Positions 10,733-22,910 of a stretch of 64,000 nt of DNA are shown one piece after another (positions within the stretch are counted from its first letter, which is position 1; the number at the start of each line of letters is the position of its first letter). The stretch lies in the NCBI RefSeq assembly GCF_009933175.1, contig NZ_MAEJ01000032.1:1-64000 (forward strand). Reading direction: 5' to 3'. The translations under genes and the position numbers were made by a program. Origin of the DNA: Candidatus Enterococcus huntleyi (GTDB lineage: Bacteria > Bacillota > Bacilli > Lactobacillales > Enterococcaceae). Below the pieces are notes generated by a model, which was not told where the DNA came from, searched no databases, and saw only the letters and a program-made list of their open reading frames with translations.

Positions 10733-13330
10733 TTACGCTTGTGTATCTGGCGTTTCATCCGTGTCAGTGGTTTCATTTACTTCAGTTGTTTCTTCAGTAT
10801 TCGCTGAATCAGTTGTATCTACGTCAGTCGTGTCAGTCGTGTCAGTGGTGCCAGTTGCATCTGCACCTTCTACGCCTTCAGCAGCTTCTGCTTCTTCGAT
10901 TTCCGGAGCAACAATCGCCATCGTCACAACTTTGGCTTCATTTTCCATCTTCATCAGACGGACGCCTAGTGTTGAACGACCCGTTTGAGAAACCGTGCCA
11001 ACGCTGAAGCGGATAATCACGCCTTTATCGGTAATTAACATCACATCTTCATCGCCTGTCACGGTTGTTAAACCAGCTAATGGGCCATTCTTCGGCGTAA
11101 TATTGGCAGTCTTAATCCCTTTACCACCACGGCCTTTGACTGGATATTCAGAGACTTTCGTCCGTTTACCATAGCCGTTTTCAGTTAAGACTAAGACTTC
11201 TTTGCCTTCATCCATGGTCGCTGCACCGATGACATAATCATCTTCTCTTAAGCGAATTCCGCGGACACCAGAAGCGGTTCTTCCCATATCACGTACGACT
11301 GCTTCCTTAAAGGTCACAGAGTAACCGGCATGCGTTCCGATAATAATATTGGCATCGCCATCTGTTAATAAGACGTTCACCAATTCATCATTTTCTTTTA
11401 GACCAATCGCGATTAAACCATTGCTTCTAATATTAGAAAAGGCTGTAACACTGGTCCGTTTCACGGTTCCTAGACGTGTCGTGAAGAATAGATAATGTCC
11501 ATCTTCGGCTTGTCCTTCAACTGAAATAATCGCTTGGATTTTCTCTGCTGAGTCAATTCCTAGCAGGTTAATGACTGGAATTCCTTTGGCTGTCCGGCCA
11601 TATTCTGGAATTTCATAGCCTTTGGCACGATAGACTTTCCCGTTGTTCGTAAAGAAGAGTAACGTATCATGGGTTGAACAAGAGACTAAGTTTTTCACGA
11701 AGTCATCATTGTGGATACCCATTCCTTGGACTCCACGGCCACCACGACGTTGCGCTCTAAACTCGCTATTAGCGACACGTTTGATGTAGCCATTATTAGT
11801 CAAGGTAATTACGATTTCTTCTTCTTCAATCAAGTCTTCATCTTCTAAACTCAAGACTTCACCGACTAGTAGTTCTGTCCGACGTTTGTCGCCAAAACGT
11901 GTGCCGATTTCATTTAATTCTGTCTTGATAATCTCAGTTACCCGACTAGGATTTGATAAAATATCCGTTAAGTCAGCGATTAACTTCAATAATTCTTGGT
12001 ATTCATTTTCAATCTTGTCACGTTCCAAGCCAGTTAAACGACGCAAACGCATGTCTAAGATTGCTTGTGCTTGACGATCAGAAAAATCAAAACGCTCGAT
12101 TAAGGTACGCTTCGCTTCATCTTCTGCTTTGGCGCCGCGAATAATCCGAATAATTTCATCAATATGGTCTAAGGCAATCCGCAGACCTTCTAAGATATGC
12201 GCTCTTGCTTCGGCTTTTTGTTTATCAAATTCCGTCCGGCGAACAATAACTTCGCGTTGATGTTCGATATAGTTTTCTAGAATTTGTTTCAAGCTTAAGA
12301 CTTTTGGCACGCCTTTTTCAATCGCTAGCATGTTAAAGCCAAACGAAGTTTGTAGAGACGTTAATTTGTACAAATTATTTAAAATAACTGAGGCACTGAC
12401 ATCACGACGGACATCGATTACAATTCGCATTCCTTCACGAGAAGACTCATCGCGCAAATCAGTAATTCCTTCAATCCGTTTTTCTCTATGCAGCTCAGAA
12501 ATACGTTCGATTAATTTAGCCTTATTTACTACATAAGGCAACTCAGTAACTAGGATTCGCTCTTTCCCATTCGGCATCTCAGTAATATCGACTTTTGCTC
12601 GAACAATAATTGAACCTCGTCCAGTTTCATAAGCTTTTCTAATACCTGATTTACCCATCACTAACCCACCTGTTGGGAAATCGGGACCAGGTAAAACTTC
12701 CATCAATTCATTGGTAGTTACGTCAGGATTTTCCATCAGTAGGTTCACCGCTGCCACCACTTCATTTAGATTATGTGGCGGAATATTGGTGGCCATCCCT
12801 ACGGCAATCCCCGTCGTTCCGTTCACTAAAAGGTTCGGGAAACGAGCGGGTAAAACATTCGGTTCACGCTCAGTATCATCATAGTTACTTTGGTAATCAA
12901 CGGTATTTTTGTTGATATCGCGTAACATTTCCATCGCAATTTTACTCATTCTTGCTTCGGTATAACGCATCGCCGCAGCGCCATCGCCATCGACAGAACC
13001 AAAGTTTCCGTGTCCATCGACTAGCATGTAACGGTAACTAAAGGTTTGCGCCATCCGCACCATTGACTCATAAATCGCACTATCACCATGGGGATGGTAT
13101 TTACCCATTACATCCCCAACAATCCGGGCTGATTTTTTATGGGGTTTATCTGGCGTCACACCTAACTCATTCATTCCATAAAGAATTCTTCTATGAACTG
13201 GCTTTAATCCGTCACGCACATCGGGTAGAGCACGGGCAACAATAACGCTCATTGCATAATCAATGAAGGATTCTCTCATTTCACTGGTCAGATTGACGTC
13301 ATGGATATTTTCTTTAAACTCTTCACTCAC
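10733..13330 (-). CDS. gyrA: DNA gyrase subunit A
   Basis: The breakage-reunion subunit of gyrase, 865 residues. The active tyrosine is in [12 protein letters not shown] and the quinolone-resistance region [10 protein letters not shown] is wild-type in form (serine and glutamate present). The C-terminal beta-pinwheel carries the GyrA box [10 protein letters not shown]. The last 60 or so residues are an acidic low-complexity tail of repeated T/D. The start is GTG with AAGGAGG. It follows gyrB by 19 bases in the dnaN-to-gyrA block. Confidence 0.98.
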   Translation of the reverse strand: MSEEFKENIHDVNLTSEMRESFIDYAMSVIVARALPDVRDGLKPVHRRILYGMNELGVTPDKPHKKSARIVGDVMGKYHPHGDSAIYESMVRMAQTFSYRYMLVDGHGNFGSVDGDGAAAMRYTEARMSKIAMEMLRDINKNTVDYQSNYDDTEREPNVLPARFPNLLVNGTTGIAVGMATNIPPHNLNEVVAAVNLLMENPDVTTNELMEVLPGPDFPTGGLVMGKSGIRKAYETGRGSIIVRAKVDITEMPNGKERILVTELPYVVNKAKLIERISELHREKRIEGITDLRDESSREGMRIVIDVRRDVSASVILNNLYKLTSLQTSFGFNMLAIEKGVPKVLSLKQILENYIEHQREVIVRRTEFDKQKAEARAHILEGLRIALDHIDEIIRIIRGAKAEDEAKRTLIERFDFSDRQAQAILDMRLRRLTGLERDKIENEYQELLKLIADLTDILSNPSRVTEIIKTELNEIGTRFGDKRRTELLVGEVLSLEDEDLIEEEEIVITLTNNGYIKRVANSEFRAQRRGGRGVQGMGIHNDDFVKNLVSCSTHDTLLFFTNNGKVYRAKGYEIPEYGRTAKGIPVINLLGIDSAEKIQAIISVEGQAEDGHYLFFTTRLGTVKRTSVTAFSNIRSNGLIAIGLKENDELVNVLLTDGDANIIIGTHAGYSVTFKEAVVRDMGRTASGVRGIRLREDDYVIGAATMDEGKEVLVLTENGYGKRTKVSEYPVKGRGGKGIKTANITPKNGPLAGLTTVTGDEDVMLITDKGVIIRFSVGTVSQTGRSTLGVRLMKMENEAKVVTMAIVAPEIEEAEAAEGVEGADATGTTDTTDTTDVDTTDSANTEETTEVNETTDTDETPDTQA

Positions 13331-13349
13331 GAAATTACCTCCTTCAAGA

Positions 13350-15299
<1,950 letters not shown>

Positions 15300-16421
15300 T
15301 TAGTCTTCTGCTCCTTCTATTTCTCCCTGATGAACATAGAAAATTTCCGGTTCAACAGTCATTTTATTTTTTACATGATCCAGCGTGGTGGTGGTCAAAA
15401 AAGTCTGCACTTTCCCTTCAATCGTTTCTAGCAAATGTAACTGCCTAGAATCATCCAACTCACTCATCACATCATCTAATAGTAAGATCGGGTATTCCCC
15501 CGTCTCTTCTTTCATCAAATCAATCTCTGCTAATTTGATACTCAAAGCCGTCGTCCGTTGTTGGCCCTGTGAACCATACGTTTGAACATTCTGCTCGTTA
15601 ACAAAAAATTGCAAATCATCTCGATGAGGCCCCAAAAAAGTCGACGCCTTAAATAATTCCTTCTTTCTGTTACGAGTCAGTTCCTGCAAAAATAATCCTT
15701 GGATAGCCTCAGCTGAAGCTCCTTCTTCAAAAGGAACTGTCGCCACATAGGAAATCTGCAGCTGTTCTTTTTGGTGACTGATTTGTTGGTGTAAGGCATT
15801 TGCCCAGTGTTCTAAGCGTTTGACAAATTTTTGTCGCGCGAATAAAACTTTTCCGCCAAATTCAGCCAGCTGTTCCGTCAAAATATCCAAATAAATCAAA
15901 TCTGTTTGCTTCTTTTCAGCAAGTTGTTTCAAATACTGATTACGCTGCTTTAAGACAGATTGATACTGCACCAAGTCAAATAAATAAATCGGATTAATTT
16001 GGCCAATCTCCATATCTAAGAATTTCCTTCTTAATTGGGGACTTCCTTTGACTAAAGAAAGATCCTCTGGCGCAAATAAGATCACGTTCAACTGCCCTAC
16101 ATAACTACTTAATCGTTTCTGTTCGATATGATTAATTTTGGTTTTTCGGCCTTTTTTTGACAGCGTCAATTCAAGCGGCGTCTGTGAAAGATGTCGCTGG
16201 ACCGTTCCGGTTATGTATGCTTGTTCGTGGTTCCACTGAATCAATTCCTGTTCGGTATTGGTTCGGTGGCTACGCGTCATGGCTAAAACGTAGATACTCT
16301 CTAAGATATTCGTCTTTCCTTGGGCATTCTCCCCTAAAAAAATCGTTAAATTTTTTGAAAAAGTTAACGATAACTCTTCATAATTCCGATAGTTTTTGAG
16401 GTGGATATTACTCAGCTTCAT
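15300..16421 (-). CDS. recF: DNA replication and repair protein RecF
   Basis: An SMC-like ATPase that helps load RecA at gaps. Walker A is GENAQGKTN (30-38), and the C-terminal Walker B region is PILLLDDVMSELD. 373 residues from the ATG at 16421, which has GGAAAG eight bases upstream and overlaps the yaaA end by 14 bases. A GTG nine bases earlier is less likely. Confidence 0.96.
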   Translation of the reverse strand: MKLSNIHLKNYRNYEELSLTFSKNLTIFLGENAQGKTNILESIYVLAMTRSHRTNTEQELIQWNHEQAYITGTVQRHLSQTPLELTLSKKGRKTKINHIEQKRLSSYVGQLNVILFAPEDLSLVKGSPQLRRKFLDMEIGQINPIYLFDLVQYQSVLKQRNQYLKQLAEKKQTDLIYLDILTEQLAEFGGKVLFARQKFVKRLEHWANALHQQISHQKEQLQISYVATVPFEEGASAEAIQGLFLQELTRNRKKELFKASTFLGPHRDDLQFFVNEQNVQTYGSQGQQRTTALSIKLAEIDLMKEETGEYPILLLDDVMSELDDSRQLHLLETIEGKVQTFLTTTTLDHVKNKMTVEPEIFYVHQGEIEGAED

Positions 16422-16650
16422 CAGTTGCACTTTCCTTTTTCTTCATAAAAAAAGTACCTTCATCAGGTATTTCCAACATCATCCCTGGATATAATTTGCG
16501 GCCTCGACGATTTTCAGGCTCGCCATCGACGAAAACTGTATGCTCTGCCAAGTACCATTTTGCTTGTCCGCCACTGCCAATAATATTGACCTCTTTTAGG
16601 ACTTGTCCTAAAGTCATGTAATCTGTTTTCAAAATGACTTTTTGTTTCAA
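16408..16650 (-). CDS. yaaA: S4-domain RNA-binding protein YaaA
   Basis: An 80-residue protein with an S4-like fold (GQAKWYLAEHTVFVDGEPENR, then RRGRKLYPG). It lies between dnaN and recF as in B. subtilis. RNA binding is inferred from the S4 domain and the exact role is unknown. The start is TTG with GAGGGA. It is separated from dnaN by a terminator, so yaaA-recF-gyrB-gyrA probably has its own promoter. Confidence 0.88.
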   Translation of the reverse strand: MKQKVILKTDYMTLGQVLKEVNIIGSGGQAKWYLAEHTVFVDGEPENRRGRKLYPGMMLEIPDEGTFFMKKKESATDEAE

Positions 16651-16774
16651 TTAGCATCCCTCATTTTCTCTGATAAACATACACTCTATTATACCCTTTT
16701 TGAGCCAAGAAAACAAATTTCTCTACATATTTTTAAATCTAAGAGCTTTTACTACAAAAAAGACTTTTTTATTT

Positions 16775-16818
16775 AAAACAAAGCAGAAGGCCTTAAAATT
16801 GATTTTAAGACCTTCTGC
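16775..16818 (-). terminator. Terminator after dnaN
   Basis: Minus strand stem GCAGAAGGTCTTAAAAT with ATTTTAAGGCCTTCTGC, then TTTGTTTT. Confidence 0.75.
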
Positions 16819-16877
16819 CGAGAGTGTATTTTTTTAAACTTTTTTGAAAAACTTTCCAAAATTCATGAAAATAAAAA

Positions 16878-18008
16878 TTAATTTGTCCGAACTGGCGTAA
16901 TTAACTGAATGAATTCTATGCTATTTTCTGTTGGCTCAATCGTAAACGGACGAACAGCTGAAATAAACTTGACTGTTACATTCATATCACCGAAAGCGCG
17001 CAACGCCGCCTTCATATAATCCGGATTAAATGAAATCTCTAATGGCTCACCGGTTACTTGCTCATAATTCAAGCTTTCTTCGACTTTCCCAACTTCAGGA
17101 GAATTTCCGTAAAGAACGACTGAATTATCAGTAATCGCTAAACGAACAATATTGTTCCGGCCTTCATGAGTTAACAGAGAAGCCCGTTCAATCGCTGAAA
17201 TTAATTTTGGCACATAGAATTCGATCTCCGTATTAAAACTAGAAGGAATCAGGCGATTGGTATCAGGGTAATTCCCTTCTAACAAACGAGAATAGAAATA
17301 CATGGTCTCTGTTTTAAATAGGACTTGATTCTCCATAATACTAATCTCAACTAGTTCTTCTTCATCTGTAAATGAACGAGAAAGTTCGGTTAAACTCTTC
17401 CCTGGAATTACAATGTCAAAATTTTCAACAGCTTGCTCAATCGGAATAACTCGTTGACTCAAACGATGAGAGTCGGTCGCAACAGCTAATAATTTTTGAT
17501 CCTTTAAGACAAAATGAACCCCTGTCAAAATTGGTCGACTTTCATGTTGAGAGACAGCAAAACCAGTTTCAGTAATTAATTTACTCAACACATGTACCGG
17601 TAATTTGATTGGATTAGGACTTTCGATAACAGGCAAATGAGGATAGCTATCACCATCTAAGCCATTAATTGTAAAATTCGCTTTGCCTGAGGTAATCGCT
17701 ACTTGATTATTTTCAAGGACTTCTAAAGTAAAATCTTCCTCTGATAGACGGCGAACAATTTCACTGAAGAAACGAGCAGGTAATACAATTTGACCTGTTT
17801 GTTCAATGTGTAATTGGGCAGCTTCTGTTTGAACACTCAAAAAAGTTTCAATGGAAATATCTGAATTGCTCCCTGTTAAAGTAATGCCTTCTTCATTAAC
17901 GACGATTTTAACCCCTGTCAAAATCGGAATCGTTGTTTTTGAAGAGATTGCTCGTTGAACAGTTTGTAATTCTTGCATAAAGATGGTTCGTTTTAAAGAG
18001 AATTTCAT
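16878..18008 (-). CDS. dnaN: DNA polymerase III beta sliding clamp
   Basis: A ring-shaped dimer that holds polymerase on DNA. 376 residues in three similar domains, with the family end LITPVRTN. The ATG has AAAGGAG. It lies 278 bases after dnaA, and that spacer holds the unwinding part of the origin. Confidence 0.98.
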   Translation of the reverse strand: MKFSLKRTIFMQELQTVQRAISSKTTIPILTGVKIVVNEEGITLTGSNSDISIETFLSVQTEAAQLHIEQTGQIVLPARFFSEIVRRLSEEDFTLEVLENNQVAITSGKANFTINGLDGDSYPHLPVIESPNPIKLPVHVLSKLITETGFAVSQHESRPILTGVHFVLKDQKLLAVATDSHRLSQRVIPIEQAVENFDIVIPGKSLTELSRSFTDEEELVEISIMENQVLFKTETMYFYSRLLEGNYPDTNRLIPSSFNTEIEFYVPKLISAIERASLLTHEGRNNIVRLAITDNSVVLYGNSPEVGKVEESLNYEQVTGEPLEISFNPDYMKAALRAFGDMNVTVKFISAVRPFTIEPTENSIEFIQLITPVRTN

Positions 18009-18044
18009 GAGGGTAACTCCTTTGTTTTATTTATTAGTAAAAGA

Positions 18045-18164
18045 TAATAAAAGTAGTAGGGCCTGTTAATCCTGTGGAAAACTATAAATTTCGTTCAGGC
18101 AGTAAAGAAAATGCTTGTGCATAAGCTGTGGATAAAAAATTGTTTTTTTAGAAAGTTATCCACA
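18045..18164. other. oriC: oriC, dnaA-dnaN side: DnaA boxes and DnaA-trio-like repeats
   Basis: DnaA boxes are TTATCCACA at 18156, TGTGGATAA at 18127 and a variant TGTGGAAAA at 18073. Beside the last box is a GC-rich step (GGGCC, 18059-18063) and then triplets TAA-TAA-AAG-TAG-TAG (18045-18059). This is the order of the basal unwinding system known from B. subtilis: box, GC-rich spacer, DnaA-trios, AT-rich DNA. Strand opening is therefore expected just before dnaN. Confidence 0.75.
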
Positions 18165-18286
18165 TGCCCAGTCGACAGTCGTCTGCTAAGAAGGCTTGCG
18201 ATTAGCTAGTAGCTGACGGGCTGAGTTTTAATTAGTGACGTCATAAATGACTTACTATCTAAGAATATGCAAAATTTAAAAATCAA

Positions 18287-19624
18287 CTAATTTAATAGAA
18301 AGTTTTTGATTTCTGAAATTTCATTTTGCATGATTGCGTTTGAATCAATCAGCTGCTGAATTTTCTCGTGGGCATGCAACACGGTGGTATGATCTTTACC
18401 ACCAAACTCAGCACCAATTTTTGGTAATGAATTGTCCGTCAATTCGCGCGATAGATACATGGCAATCTGGCGCGGTACAACAATTGATTTGACGCGCTTC
18501 TTGCCTTTCAAATCTTTCATCTGGATATGATAATATTTAGCCACTTCTTCTTGAATTTGGACAATAGAAAGTTGGCTGTGGCCTCGGCCTGACTTCAGTG
18601 TTTTCAGCGCATCGGCCGCTAAACTAGTGGTGATGTCCGAACTATTAATCGTGGCAAAGGCTTGAACACGCACTAAAGCGCCCTCTAGCTCGCGAATATT
18701 TGAATCAATCTGCCCTGCGATATAACTGAGGGTATCATCTGGAATCTCTAATCGTTCAGCCGCGGCCTTCTTACGTAGGATAGCCGTTCTTGTTTCCAAA
18801 TCTGGCGGAGTAATATCGACAGATAAGCCCCAGGCAAAGCGTGACACGAGCCGTTCTTGTAATTTTGGAATCTCATTAGGTAGACGGTCGCTAGTCAGAA
18901 CAATTTGTTTCCCTTCATTATAAAGCGCATTGAACGTGTGGAAGAATTCTTCTTGTGTCGCTTCTTTCTCGGCAAAAAATTGGATATCATCGACTAGCAG
19001 TAGCTCGACATTCCGATATTCTTGGCGAAACTCTTCAGCTGTCTTATTTTGAATAGAGTTAATAAAGTCGTTGGCAAAGGTCTCGCTACTGACATATTTA
19101 ACTTTTGCATTCGGCTGATTCTGTAACATATGGTGACCAATGGCGTGCATCAAATGGGTCTTCCCTAGACCAACGCCCCCATAAAAGAAGAGCGGATTGT
19201 ACATCGAGCCGGGATCTTCAGCAACTACCAAGGCGGCAGCGTGAGCCATCTGATTGCCTTTCCCGATGACAAAGGTATCGAAGGTATATTTGGGATTCAA
19301 CTGCACCTTCTTTGTGAGCTCAACGGTTTTGGGTGATTCTTCTTTTGGCTTTGCGACAGGTTCAAGCTGTGGTGCTTCATCGGCGGTCACAAAGGTTGGA
19401 ATAATTTCTTGTCCGGTCAATTTAAAGCCAGTTTCAACGATCTTTGTTGCTAGATTTTTTTCCCAATAATTTTTATGCAAACTAGTGGGCACTTCAATAA
19501 TTAATTGGTCGTTCTGCAAAGAAAGTGGTTGTGCCGTATCAATCCACGCATTATAGCTGGTGGGACTGAGTTCTGCACGATAACTCTTTTGAAGATCTAG
19601 CCAAATATCTTCCAGGGATGCCAT
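18287..19624 (-). CDS. dnaA: Chromosomal replication initiator DnaA
   Basis: AAA+ initiator protein of 445 residues. Domain I is at about 1-75, followed by a short linker. Walker A is GGVGLGKTH (149-157), with Walker B LLVDDIQF. Domain IV at the C terminus has the DnaA-box signature [15 protein letters not shown]. It binds the boxes on both sides of its own gene and so can repress itself. The ATG follows AAGGAGGACC. Confidence 0.98.
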   Translation of the reverse strand: MASLEDIWLDLQKSYRAELSPTSYNAWIDTAQPLSLQNDQLIIEVPTSLHKNYWEKNLATKIVETGFKLTGQEIIPTFVTADEAPQLEPVAKPKEESPKTVELTKKVQLNPKYTFDTFVIGKGNQMAHAAALVVAEDPGSMYNPLFFYGGVGLGKTHLMHAIGHHMLQNQPNAKVKYVSSETFANDFINSIQNKTAEEFRQEYRNVELLLVDDIQFFAEKEATQEEFFHTFNALYNEGKQIVLTSDRLPNEIPKLQERLVSRFAWGLSVDITPPDLETRTAILRKKAAAERLEIPDDTLSYIAGQIDSNIRELEGALVRVQAFATINSSDITTSLAADALKTLKSGRGHSQLSIVQIQEEVAKYYHIQMKDLKGKKRVKSIVVPRQIAMYLSRELTDNSLPKIGAEFGGKDHTTVLHAHEKIQQLIDSNAIMQNEISEIKNFLLN

Positions 19625-19689
19625 TCAAAGGTCCTCCTTATCTTGTAAATAAAAATAGGTAGTTCTAATTTAGCATTTTTTAGAGAAGT

Positions 19690-20034
19690 TTTCCACAGAT
19701 TCTTTAAGGAAATGAAAAATTTCTTTTTATTTATCCACAAGGTGTGAGAAAAAAAGAAAAATCTATCCCCAAGCAAAAATAAAGTTATCCACAAGAGTAA
19801 TTAACAGGTGGATAACTTAGCGAAAATGAAAAATGCACACAAGAGCTGTGGATAAACAAGTCAATGGCAGAAAGACTTCAAGGGACTTTTCCACATGTTT
19901 AAAACTCCTGAGGATAACTTATGGACAAGCGGTGAATTTGTGTAAAAGTAGGGGGAAAAGTCTGCGCAACTAAAAAAATGGATGACGCGCGTCCACACCT
20001 ACATCCTCTAAAAAAGATACGACCTTGTGGATAA
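19690..20034. other. oriC: oriC, upstream DnaA-box cluster
   Basis: Perfect boxes are at 19731, 19785 (TTATCCACA), 19847 and 20026 (TGTGGATAA). Variants are at 19690 and 19887 (TTTTCCACA) and 19807 (GGTGGATAA). Together with the boxes before dnaN this makes a two-part origin around dnaA, as in B. subtilis. The gap to rpmH (20035-20483) holds no gene, only a purine-rich tract and the rpmH promoter. Confidence 0.8.
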
Positions 20035-20212
20035 TTATTTGAGAAAATTTACTGAAGGATAAAAAAGAGAATTTTCCATTAAAAGAGACAGATATGAAAA
20101 AAATGAATTGGTGAGGATGACTGGATCTATGGAAGAAGAAAAAGTGAGACCTGCGTGAGAGAGGTAAAAAAGATAAAAACGGAAAAAGAAATGAAAGAGA
20201 TAAAGTGAAGGA

Positions 20213-20239
20213 GATGAAAGAGATGAAAGAGATGAAAGA
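20213..20239. repeat. Three tandem copies of GATGAAAGA in a purine-rich tract
   Basis: Perfect 9-base tandem repeats sit inside a nearly all-purine stretch (about 20160-20260), 180 bases from the nearest DnaA box. It could be a flexible or unwinding-prone part of the origin, or simple slippage. Confidence 0.6.
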
Positions 20240-20483
20240 AGGCGTGAGGGCGAGCGAATCTCATCTCATCTCAGAGGGGGGCATTGCCTAGTGATCGGCT
20301 ATTTTTTATGGAATATTAATTTGTAGTTAGCTCATTATTAGCTTTAGGAATCACCGTTTATCAGTCGTTGATTGGTTGCTTGGTAGGTGATTATTAGAAG
20401 ATTATCAAGGGGTTAGCATAAAATTAACAGAGAGGATGACTCGATTTTTGCTAGGTTTTCTCTATTTTCTACGCAATTTGGCA

Positions 20484-20513
20484 TTGACAAAACGTAGGTG
20501 TAGTAGGTATACT
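20484..20513 (+). promoter_or_regulatory. rpmH promoter
   Basis: TTGACA, 18-base spacer, TATACT, about 55 bases before rpmH. It starts the rightward gene set. Confidence 0.7.
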
Positions 20514-20567
20514 ATCAAAGTATGTCTATGTATATGGATAGTAATTACTCTCATGGAGGTGGAATAA

Positions 20568-20702
20568 ATGAAAAGAACATACCAACCAAATAAACGTAAA
20601 CGTCAAAAAGTTCACGGGTTCCGTAAACGTATGAGCACTAAAAATGGTCGTCGCGTGCTAGCTAGCCGTCGCCTTAAAGGAAGAAAAGTTCTTTCAGCTT
20701 AA
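20568..20702 (+). CDS. rpmH: Ribosomal protein bL34
   Basis: A 44-residue, very basic protein beginning [12 protein letters not shown] and ending GRKVLSA, the standard bL34 form. The ATG has TGGAGGTGG before it. Its conserved place is next to rnpA near oriC. Confidence 0.97.
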   Translation: MKRTYQPNKRKRQKVHGFRKRMSTKNGRRVLASRRLKGRKVLSA

Positions 20703-20703
20703 G

Positions 20704-20729
20704 CCACTGGGATTCAGTGGTTTTTTTTT
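20704..20729 (+). terminator. Terminator after rpmH
   Basis: CCACTG, five-base loop, CAGTGG and T9. The short stem may let some transcription run on to rnpA. Confidence 0.8.
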
Positions 20730-20825
20730 GTGCCTTTTTTCCTAGAAAATAGGTGAATCAACCTCACTAAATATGGTATGATTGTTGGGTGAGTGAAAGA
20801 TCAGGAAAGAAGCGAAGGAAACGAG

Positions 20826-21164
20826 ATGAAGAAAGCGTATCGAGTCAAAAAAGAAAGTGAATTTCAACAGGTTTTCCAAGAAGGAACATCTTTCGCGAAT
20901 CGTCGATTTGTTGTCTATCGCATAGATAAACCTGAGCAGAAGCATTTTCGAGTGGGCATTTCGGTTGGAAAAAAGATTGGAAACGCCGTTGCGCGAAATG
21001 CTGTGAAACGAAAAATTCGTGCGAGCTTGTTCGAATTGAAAGAACGCATTGAGCCAGAACTAGATTTCATTGTGATTGCTCGGCCGAAAACAGAAGAGCT
21101 GTCCTCAAAAGAAATTCTTTCAAACCTCGTACATGTCTTAAAACTTGCGAAAATAATTGAATAA
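20826..21164 (+). CDS. rnpA: Ribonuclease P protein component
   Basis: A basic 112-residue protein that assists the RNase P RNA in cutting tRNA 5' leaders. The signature block is KKIGNAVARNAVKRKIRAS. I start at the ATG at 20826 (MKKAYRVK), preceded by AAGGAAACGAG; the frame is open 33 bases further up but without a better site. Followed 14 bases later by yidC. Confidence 0.96.
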   Translation: MKKAYRVKKESEFQQVFQEGTSFANRRFVVYRIDKPEQKHFRVGISVGKKIGNAVARNAVKRKIRASLFELKERIEPELDFIVIARPKTEELSSKEILSNLVHVLKLAKIIE

Positions 21165-21178
21165 AGGGGAAAAAGTAA

Positions 21179-22003
21179 GTGAAGAAATATAAACGTTTAC
21201 TTTTAATGGCCGGCTTAGTGATGCTGGTTGTTGTATTATCTGCGTGTGGCGCAACGGGTGAAGTCAATGCCCAAAGTACAGGAATATGGGATCGTTACAT
21301 CGTCTACTACTTTGCGGAAGCGATTAAGGCCCTCTCTTTTGGAAATCCAGGAATTGGGATTATTCTTTTTACCCTCATTATCCGGATAATTTTATTACCG
21401 TTGATGCATTTCCAAACGAAGAGCATGCGAAAAACACAGGAATTACAACCAAAATTAAAAGCATTGCAACAAAAATATGCGTCAAAAGATTCAGAAACAC
21501 AAGCAATCTTAAGAGAAGAGCAACAAAAATTATATGCTGAAAATAATGTTAATCCGTATGCGGGTTGTTTACCATTATTAGTGCAAATGCCGATTTTGAT
21601 GGCGTTATGGCAATCAATTTCACGAGTGCCTGAACTAAAATCAGGCCAGTTCTTATGGTTGAACTTGGGAAATCCCGATCCATTATTCGTGCTACCAATC
21701 TTAGCAGCACTGTTCACGTTTGCTAGTACCTATCTATCAAGCATGAGCCAATTAGAATCAAATCCTTCTATGAAGATTATGAATTTTGCTATGCCAATCA
21801 TGATTTTAGTAATGGGACTTAATTTGGCCAGTGGATTATCCTTATACTGGGTAATTTCGAATGCGTTCCAAGTAGGCCAAACTTTATTATTAAATAACCC
21901 ATTTAAAATTCGTAAAGAACGTGAAGAAGAAGCACAAAGAATTCGCGACAAAGAACGTGCATTACAGCGCGCACAGAGTCCTAAGAAGAAACGCAAGAAA
22001 TAA
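21179..22003 (+). CDS. yidC: Membrane protein insertase YidC/OxaA, lipoprotein type
   Basis: Inserts membrane proteins with or without Sec. 274 residues with a lipoprotein signal ending in LSAC (C23), five membrane segments and a highly basic C-terminal tail that contacts the ribosome. The conserved central region includes PLLVQMPILMALWQ. The start is GTG with AAAGGGG. It sits in the rnpA-yidC-jag operon. Confidence 0.95.
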   Translation: MKKYKRLLLMAGLVMLVVVLSACGATGEVNAQSTGIWDRYIVYYFAEAIKALSFGNPGIGIILFTLIIRIILLPLMHFQTKSMRKTQELQPKLKALQQKYASKDSETQAILREEQQKLYAENNVNPYAGCLPLLVQMPILMALWQSISRVPELKSGQFLWLNLGNPDPLFVLPILAALFTFASTYLSSMSQLESNPSMKIMNFAMPIMILVMGLNLASGLSLYWVISNAFQVGQTLLLNNPFKIRKEREEEAQRIRDKERALQRAQSPKKKRKK

Positions 22004-22018
22004 AAGGAGGTATGCAAA

Positions 22019-22780
22019 ATGCCAGTTTATGAAGGCGCAACAGTTGAAGAAGCCGTTAATAAAGGTTTATCAGCTTTGGGATTGACCAGGGCAGATGTTG
22101 AAGTGAAGGTTATTGAAGCAGGGAAAAAAGGATTTCTAGGCATTGGGAAGAAAGACGCGCGTGTGTCGCTTGAACCCACTGTCAGTGAGGAAATTTCAGA
22201 AGCTGTCGAAGAGGCGGTCGCGGAAGTTTTACACGAAGAATCACCGAGTATCGAGGCAATTGCTAGTGAACCTAAACCGTCTATGCATGAATCAAACAAG
22301 CCGTTAGAAGAGTTAGATGATGAGTCTGCTTTGACGGAGTTGGCACTGTACCTAACCGCTATTTCTAAAGAATTAAACGCGCCAGCAATGGTTCGAATGG
22401 AACGAAAAGATGGCTTAATTATCTTCCACTTGGATACGCAAAAACAAGGGATTTTAATCGGCAAACACGGAAAAATTCTAAATGCGTTGCAATATTTAGC
22501 GCAAGTCTTTATCCACCGTGCAGCAGCGAATAAATTATCAGTTGTAGTGAATGTCGGTGATTACCGTGAAAAACGCCAAGCAATCTTGCAACGACTAGCT
22601 GAAAGAACGGCTGAGAAAGTCAAACAAACAGGCAGACCGGTCTTCTTAGAGCCGATGCCAGCGTTTGAACGTAAACAGATCCATTCAGTGCTGAGCAAAA
22701 AAGATTACGTAAAAACCCACTCTGAAGGCGATGAACCGTACCGATACCTCGTCGTTGAACCAGAGAAGAAACATTTCTAA
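22019..22780 (+). CDS. jag: RNA-binding protein Jag (KhpB)
   Basis: 253 residues: Jag N-terminal domain (about 1-52, with KKGFLGIGKKDARV), acidic linker (60-105), KH domain (GILIGKHGKILNALQYL, around 140-156) and R3H domain near the C terminus (ERKQIHSVL). The protein binds RNA and influences cell elongation in streptococci and enterococci. In many relatives mnmE follows directly. Here 7 kb of accessory genes come between. Confidence 0.93.
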   Translation: MPVYEGATVEEAVNKGLSALGLTRADVEVKVIEAGKKGFLGIGKKDARVSLEPTVSEEISEAVEEAVAEVLHEESPSIEAIASEPKPSMHESNKPLEELDDESALTELALYLTAISKELNAPAMVRMERKDGLIIFHLDTQKQGILIGKHGKILNALQYLAQVFIHRAAANKLSVVVNVGDYREKRQAILQRLAERTAEKVKQTGRPVFLEPMPAFERKQIHSVLSKKDYVKTHSEGDEPYRYLVVEPEKKHF

Positions 22781-22806
22781 ATTAGTAAACTTAAAAATTT
22801 GTCAGA

Positions 22807-22836
22807 GGAGTAGACGAAATGGTCTGCTCCTTTTTT
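22807..22836 (+). terminator. Terminator after jag
   Basis: GGAGTAGAC, short loop, GTCTGCTCC, T6. Confidence 0.8.
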
Positions 22837-22910
22837 GTGCGAGGAGAACGTCCATATTATCGGACTGGGTTTAGTGTTATAATGGAAACATTACTTTAAA
22901 AGGGCTAGAG

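Noticed and set aside
10647-11007. Two plus-strand ORFs opposite the end of gyrA
   Set aside because: They are shadows of the T/D repeat tail of gyrA, giving runs of V and S or L and Q, with no ribosome-binding site.
19597-19794. 65-residue minus-strand ORF upstream of dnaA
   Set aside because: It runs through DnaA boxes and overlaps the dnaA start. It is an AT-rich artefact of the origin.
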